Source of the DNA: Bacteroidia bacterium
Lineage (GTDB): Bacteria > Bacteroidota > Bacteroidia > Cytophagales > Cyclobacteriaceae
NCBI GenBank assembly: GCA_030426345.1
Contig: JAUHYU010000009.1
Span: forward strand, 1 to 64,000
DNA: 64,000 nucleotides
Direction of reading: 5' to 3'
A program made the position numbers and the translations under genes. Positions 58,862 through 64,000 of the stretch are shown in pieces. The notes beneath the pieces were generated by a model, which saw only the letters and a program-made list of their open reading frames with translations, was not told the origin of the DNA and did no database searches. Position 1 is the first letter of the stretch. The number at the start of each line of letters is the position of its first letter.

Positions 58862-59896
58862 ATGAGTAAATTATTTGTTATGGGCAAGCCTGCCCTGCTG
58901 ATATTGGTGATTGCAGTTTTAAATCAATCTTGCGGTTTATTAGGAGGCAGAGGTGGCGACAACGGAGAGTTGGTCGGTGCTCCGGGTAGGGAATGGACCG
59001 GAATGGTAATTCCTTATGGTATGGTTCCTATTCCTGCGGGGACTTTTCACATGGGTCAGGCAGATGAAGATATTGCTGCAACTCAGATCAATTTCAACAA
59101 ACAAGTTACAATTGGATCTTTCTTTATGGATGATTCAGAAATCACTAACAATGAGTACCGCCAGTTTATGGAGGGAATCATGGAAGATTCGCTTAGTATT
59201 CTAGGAGAGGACTTTGTGATGAAAGAATTGTATCCGGACACTACAGTTTGGGTGAAGGACTTTGCTCATCATATGGGAGACCCTTTACTTGTATATTACT
59301 GGTCTCATCCGGCTTTCGATAATTTTCCAGTAGTTGGTGTGGATTGGGAAGCGGCACAATTCTTCGCAAGGTGGAGAACTGCCTACCTAAATGATTTCCG
59401 TGCTAGCGTTGGCGAGTTCCCAATGCCTCACTTTAGGTTACCTAATGAAGCCGAGTGGGAATATGCTGCTCGAGGAGGTCGAGATATGGCCAAATATCCA
59501 TGGGGCAACCCTTATATAAGGAATGCCAAAGGATGTATGTTGGCTAACTTCAAACCTGGAAGAGGAAATTATTATGACGATGGATACGCTTATACATCCC
59601 CTGCATATTCATTTTTCTCAAATGATTACGGATTATTTGATATGTCAGGAAATGTTTCTGAATGGTGTGAAGATGCTTACAACCCTGCATCCTATCCTTT
59701 AGTTTGGGATTTGAACCCTACATATTATGATGATAACGAACCTTTGAAAGTAATCAGGGGTGGTTCATGGAAAGACGTTGCTTTTTTCCTTGAAACAGGA
59801 ACTAGAAGTTATGAACACAAAGATACCACAAGAGCATTCATTGGCTTCAGATGCGCGATGACCTATTTGGGAAGATCATCTGGAGCAGAATTTTAA
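58862..59896 (+). CDS. gldK: T9SS ring lipoprotein GldK (PorK)
   Basis: Lipobox NQSCGLL, formylglycine-generating-enzyme-like domain PAGTFHMGQADED, RLPNEAEWEYAARGG, VIRGGSWKD. Confidence 0.95.
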   Translation: MSKLFVMGKPALLILVIAVLNQSCGLLGGRGGDNGELVGAPGREWTGMVIPYGMVPIPAGTFHMGQADEDIAATQINFNKQVTIGSFFMDDSEITNNEYRQFMEGIMEDSLSILGEDFVMKELYPDTTVWVKDFAHHMGDPLLVYYWSHPAFDNFPVVGVDWEAAQFFARWRTAYLNDFRASVGEFPMPHFRLPNEAEWEYAARGGRDMAKYPWGNPYIRNAKGCMLANFKPGRGNYYDDGYAYTSPAYSFFSNDYGLFDMSGNVSEWCEDAYNPASYPLVWDLNPTYYDDNEPLKVIRGGSWKDVAFFLETGTRSYEHKDTTRAFIGFRCAMTYLGRSSGAEF

Positions 59897-59934
59897 TTAA
59901 AGAAAAATATTGTAAAACTTAAAGTATAACTAAA

Positions 59935-60786
59935 ATGAGTAAAAGAGGCGGATTTCAAGAACTGTTTTTTAGCACGATTATGCCAAAAGTATATGGCATA
60001 GGTGCGGCGATCGTAATCGTTGGTGCAATGTTTAAAATTTTGCACATAACTGGAGCGGGCGTGATGCTAGCTGTAGGGCTTTCTACGGAAGCTATAATTT
60101 TCTTTCTAAGTGCATTTGAACCCAAGAAATCAGAACCAGACTGGACAAAAGTATATCCAGAATTGGATGAGGATTTTCAAGGCGCCAGCAGTGCAAGGGC
60201 TGTTAAGAGCAACAATCAGCAGCAAGATTCAGTATCTAAAAAACTAGATACAATGCTAGAAAGTGCTAAAATAGGACCTGAATTAGTAGATAGTTTAGGA
60301 AAAGGCATGCGTAATTTATCAGAAACTACATCAAAACTAGGAACCTTGGGCGATGCAGCAATAGCTACCAACGAATATTCATCTTCGGTGAAAACAGCAG
60401 CTGTTAACATTAGCAAAATGAACCAATCCTATACCGATAGTGTTAGTTCTATGGTAGAAATGGCGAATGTATCTAAAAGTGCTACTGCTGAGATGGCCAA
60501 GGCCTCAAAAGAATCATCTGAATATCACACACAAGTACAGAGTGTTACCAAAAATCTCGGGGCATTAAACGCTGTATATGAAATGGAACTTCAAGATGCG
60601 AACCAGCACATCAAAGCAATGAATAAATTCTATACCAATTTGACGCAGTCATTGGATAGCATGGCAAAAGCAACTGAAGACGCTGATAATTTTAAAGGTG
60701 AAATTAACAAACTCACCACCAATATATCTAAGCTTAATAACATTTATGGCGGTATGATCAATGCCATGAAGGGAAGTCAGGCCTAA
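59935..60786 (+). CDS. gldL: T9SS motor protein GldL (PorL)
   Basis: Two N-terminal TM helices MPKVYGIGAAIVIVGAMFKILHITGAGVMLAVGLSTEAIIFFLSAFEP; coiled-coil C-terminus. Confidence 0.95.
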   Translation: MSKRGGFQELFFSTIMPKVYGIGAAIVIVGAMFKILHITGAGVMLAVGLSTEAIIFFLSAFEPKKSEPDWTKVYPELDEDFQGASSARAVKSNNQQQDSVSKKLDTMLESAKIGPELVDSLGKGMRNLSETTSKLGTLGDAAIATNEYSSSVKTAAVNISKMNQSYTDSVSSMVEMANVSKSATAEMAKASKESSEYHTQVQSVTKNLGALNAVYEMELQDANQHIKAMNKFYTNLTQSLDSMAKATEDADNFKGEINKLTTNISKLNNIYGGMINAMKGSQA

Positions 60787-60822
60787 TTTATTTTAATTAA
60801 TTATTGATTAAAAAACATACAA

Positions 60823-62391
60823 ATGGCTGGAGCAAAAGAAACCCCTAGACAGAAAATGATTGGCATGATGTACTTAGTACTGACTGCCCTGCTTGCGCTG
60901 AATGTTGACTCGGCTATATTGGAAAGATTCGAGTTGATCAACGGTACTCTTGAGGAACAAGTAAAGACCAATGGACAACGTAATGGCACTACAATCAAAG
61001 GTATTGCCGCCTCTGTAGACGAAAAAGGAAACAGAGAAGGTGACGTTGCCGTGCTAAACGAAGCCCAAGAGGTTAGAACAAAAACGGACGGTATTATTTC
61101 CTATATGAATTCACTAAAATCAGAAATAGTAGAATATACTGGAGGTATTGATGAAGAAGAAAGACTAGTAGGAGCAAAAGATATGGATAAAATTGCTACC
61201 TATATGATCAAGCAAAAGCGATCCGATTCACTTAGAACCAGACTAGATGCTTATACACAGTGGCTGACAAAAGTGACCGGAACAGAGTTTCCATCTGTTG
61301 CTTTAGATGGCAAAGAAGATCCATATTGGAGCAAGATCCCTAACCAAAGAGAGAAAAATTTTGGCGAACTGATGTTTGAAAGCGTGCCTACAGCAGCTGG
61401 TTTGGCTGCCATAAGCCAATTGGAAAATGTCCTTTTGGATTATGAATCACTTGCCTTAGGAGAATTAGCTAAAAAAGTAGGAGCTAAGGACATCGCATTT
61501 GATAAGATTGTACCAATGGTTTTACCCGAGTCTCAACTGGTAGCTGCAGGTGCAAGATACAAAGCAAAAATGTTTATTTCCGCTTCCGCTTCTGGTATTA
61601 CGCCAACCATGAAACTGAATGGATCTAGTATTCCTGTGGATTCTGAGGGATTTGGTAGTGTTGATTTTCCGGTAAAAGCGGATAAATACGACGCCAACGG
61701 ACAACAGAAGAAAACCTTTACAGCTGAGATTAAAATTGGTGATCAAACCTTTACTGAGCAGATTGCTTATACTGTTGCTAGGCCTGTTATCCAAATTCAG
61801 TCAGCAGCAGTTCAGGCTTTGTACAGAAATTGTGGTAATGATTTGGATGTACAAGTGCCGGCTTTAGGATCTGCTTACGACCCATCATTTAAGGTAAAAG
61901 GCGGTAGCTCACAAGGTGGAAAAGGCGGAAAAGTAACTATTGTACCAACTGCACCAAATGTAGAATTATCTGTTTACAGTGCGGGAACTTTTATTGGCTC
62001 ACAAAAATTCAGGGTAAAACAAATTCCAACTCCTGAATTGGTATTGAAAAGCGGCGGAAAGGAAATTGACCTGAAACGAGGCGTAAGCAAAGTTCCTAGA
62101 GAAATGAACTTAGATGCTGTTGCTGATGCAGATTTCGCACAGTTTCTACCAAAGGACGCGAGGTATCGCGTAACCAAGTGGGAAGTTTCCCTCGCTCGCG
62201 GAGCAAGAGCTGTAGATACAAAGCAAGTAACTAGTCCCAAAGTTGATTTGGGATCGTGGGTATCTAAAGCAAGAGCTGGTGATAGGATCGTGATTGAGGC
62301 TAAAGAAGTTCAAAGGATGAACTTTAAAGGAGAAACTGAAAAAATTAGAATTGGCGTAAATGCATCAATTAAAACAGTGCCAATTAATTAA
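60823..62391 (+). CDS. gldM: T9SS motor protein GldM (PorM)
   Basis: MAGAKETPRQKMIGMMYLVLTALLALNVDSAILERFELINGTLE. Confidence 0.96.
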   Translation: MAGAKETPRQKMIGMMYLVLTALLALNVDSAILERFELINGTLEEQVKTNGQRNGTTIKGIAASVDEKGNREGDVAVLNEAQEVRTKTDGIISYMNSLKSEIVEYTGGIDEEERLVGAKDMDKIATYMIKQKRSDSLRTRLDAYTQWLTKVTGTEFPSVALDGKEDPYWSKIPNQREKNFGELMFESVPTAAGLAAISQLENVLLDYESLALGELAKKVGAKDIAFDKIVPMVLPESQLVAAGARYKAKMFISASASGITPTMKLNGSSIPVDSEGFGSVDFPVKADKYDANGQQKKTFTAEIKIGDQTFTEQIAYTVARPVIQIQSAAVQALYRNCGNDLDVQVPALGSAYDPSFKVKGGSSQGGKGGKVTIVPTAPNVELSVYSAGTFIGSQKFRVKQIPTPELVLKSGGKEIDLKRGVSKVPREMNLDAVADADFAQFLPKDARYRVTKWEVSLARGARAVDTKQVTSPKVDLGSWVSKARAGDRIVIEAKEVQRMNFKGETEKIRIGVNASIKTVPIN

Positions 62392-62402
62392 ACTATTGAA
62401 TC

Positions 62403-63260
62403 ATGAAGAAGGCATTTAAAAGCACTTTCATTCTTTTGTTGTTGGGATTTCTTGCAATTGAAGTCTCTGCACAGGAGCAAAACATGGCATACAATGAGAA
62501 TTCGGTATATCCGATCAAATATGCTAATCAAATGTACAATCGTACTGTTTGGCGGAGAATGGATTTGAAAGAAAAACAGAACCGCCCATTTTTCTCTACC
62601 AGTAATGAGATCACACGACTCATTATTGAGGCAGTAAACAATGGGCTGATATATCCTTACGAGGATGATTCTTTGAACAAAAGAATGTCCAAGGAGCAAT
62701 TTCTGGAAAATCTCAAGCTCCCTACTGATGAACCAGATGATTTCGGCACAGCAGATGCTGGGTTTGGAGATGACTCTGGGGGATGGGGTGGTGACACAGC
62801 TGACTCTGGATGGGGAGATGAAGAAGAAACTGCCCCCTCTGTTCAGTATTATGATGCTACCCAATTGAACATCATGCGCATAAAAGAAGATGTGATATTT
62901 GATAAAGTACGTTCTCGATTGTACTGGGATATCCAGTCATTGGAAATGATCATTCCAGCTACTGAAGTAGCTACCGGAATAGAAAAATCGGTTGGAGTAT
63001 TTAAGTATAAGGATCTAGAGCAGCTTTTCCGAAGTATGCCAGACCGGGCAATTTGGTACAACCGACAAAACACGGCACATCATAGAAATATGGCGGATGC
63101 ATTTTTATTGCGTCTTTTCAGTGCTCGTGTGGTAAAAGTATCTAACCCGAGAAACGATTGGATTCAGGATATTTCACCTGATCAAAGATCTGCACTGTTC
63201 AAATCTCAACAAGAAGAGTATAAATTGATTGAATACGAACACAATCTTTGGGAATACTAA
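62403..63260 (+). CDS. gldN: T9SS ring protein GldN (PorN)
   Basis: NRTVWRRMDLKEKQNRPFFS, IRIKEDVIFDKVRSRLYWDI-type sequence; downstream of gldM. Confidence 0.94.
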   Translation: MKKAFKSTFILLLLGFLAIEVSAQEQNMAYNENSVYPIKYANQMYNRTVWRRMDLKEKQNRPFFSTSNEITRLIIEAVNNGLIYPYEDDSLNKRMSKEQFLENLKLPTDEPDDFGTADAGFGDDSGGWGGDTADSGWGDEEETAPSVQYYDATQLNIMRIKEDVIFDKVRSRLYWDIQSLEMIIPATEVATGIEKSVGVFKYKDLEQLFRSMPDRAIWYNRQNTAHHRNMADAFLLRLFSARVVKVSNPRNDWIQDISPDQRSALFKSQQEEYKLIEYEHNLWEY

Positions 63261-63282
63261 TTTGTTTTACAATATTTAGAAG

Positions 63283-63309
63283 GGGCACAGAAATGTAGCC
63301 CTTTTTTTT
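63283..63309 (+). terminator. Intrinsic terminator after gldN
   Basis: GGGCACAGAAATGTAGCCC hairpin followed by 8 T. Confidence 0.7.
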
Positions 63310-63387
63310 ATGTCCAAATACGATGGGCTTCAGCAGAATTATGTTAAAAAGACAGGAATTTTCAGAGCTCTCGAGCAAAACGAACTT

Positions 63388-63408
63388 CATGGGTTTTGAA
63401 GGCTTTTT
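63388..63408 (+). repeat. Dispersed motif copy (intergenic, gldN-aspS)
   Basis: CATGGGTTTTGAAGGCTTTTT. Confidence 0.8.
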
Positions 63409-63457
63409 TAGAAGAAATACCCATAGGCCTATGATAAAAGCAATTTACTTTGAACAA

Positions 63458-64000
63458 TTAATCATTCAAGGAAATGCCCAATTCCTTCAATTGATCTATT
63501 GAAACAGTTGACGGAGAATCGATCATTACGTCCTTGCCGGAATTATTTTTAGGGAAGGCAATGTAATCTCTGATAGATTCTGAACCGCCAAACATGGCAC
63601 ACAAGCGGTCAAACCCAAAGGCAATGCCACCATGTGGAGGAGCACCAAATTCGAATGCGTCCATCAAAAACCCAAATTGCTTTTTAGCTTCATCTGCTGT
63701 AAACCCGAGCGCATCAAACATTTTTTGCTGAAGGGTTTTATCATGTATCCTGATGGAGCCGCCTCCGATTTCGACGCCGTTGATCACCAAATCATAAGCG
63801 TTTGCTTTTACAGCCCCCGGATCAGTGGTTAGTTTTTCCATGTCTTCTGGTGTCGGTGATGTAAATGGATGGTGCATGGCATGGAATCTTTGAGAATCTT
63901 CGTCCCATTCCAAAAGTGGAAAATCTAAGATCCAAAGGGCTTTAAATTCATGCTTTGACCTCAAGCCAAGATTTGAGCCCATTTTCAATCTCAACTCAGA
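63458..64000 (-). CDS. aspS: Aspartate--tRNA ligase, C-terminal part (continues beyond window)
   Basis: [79 protein letters not shown]. Confidence 0.96.
   Translation of the reverse strand, partial: SELRLKMGSNLGLRSKHEFKALWILDFPLLEWDEDSQRFHAMHHPFTSPTPEDMEKLTTDPGAVKANAYDLVINGVEIGGGSIRIHDKTLQQKMFDALGFTADEAKKQFGFLMDAFEFGAPPHGGIAFGFDRLCAMFGGSESIRDYIAFPKNNSGKDVMIDSPSTVSIDQLKELGISLND

Noticed and set aside
1-64000. Many small antisense ORFs in the ORF track (e.g. 291-560 -, 4519-4884 -, 7264-7839 +, 43095-43304 +)
   Set aside because: They lie opposite well-supported genes, lack family signatures and look like mirror ORFs.
1-64000. CRISPR arrays, IS elements, prophage, tRNA/rRNA genes
   Set aside because: No regularly spaced direct repeats, transposase/integrase ORFs or recognisable tRNA/rRNA sequences found by reading.

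Overview
This window is a Bacteroidota (probably Cytophagales) chromosome segment. It is mostly housekeeping genes plus gliding/type IX secretion (T9SS) genes: gldD-gldE, three tandem PorG-like beta-barrels, and porP/sprF-gldKLMN at the right end. It also holds a SusC/SusD pair with an ECF sigma factor and FecR-type anti-sigma factor but no adjacent glycan-degrading enzymes, a sialidase-like (BNR) gene, and the usual mutY-HU-rng, ssb, recG, bamA-skp-skp, nadK and pdxJ blocks. The least explained signal is a short dispersed motif that belongs to no annotated feature. Its approximate form is 5'-CATGGAWTTTTNAGGCTTTTT-3' (21 bp, CATGG and GC(T)n blocks about one helical turn apart). I found about 30 strong-to-moderate copies by eye, in both orientations, between genes (often 5-15 bp after stop codons) and inside unrelated coding sequences in all three reading frames. 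One methyltransferase gene (49613-50791) carries four copies. This resembles the architecture of DNA-uptake sequences or of a distributed protein-binding site. I know of no such element in this phylum, but I could not search any database. Other points of interest are a plus-strand terminator just upstream of susC (possible antisense sRNA), a 60-bp perfect palindrome between convergent genes, and two very small ORFs missing from the ORF track.
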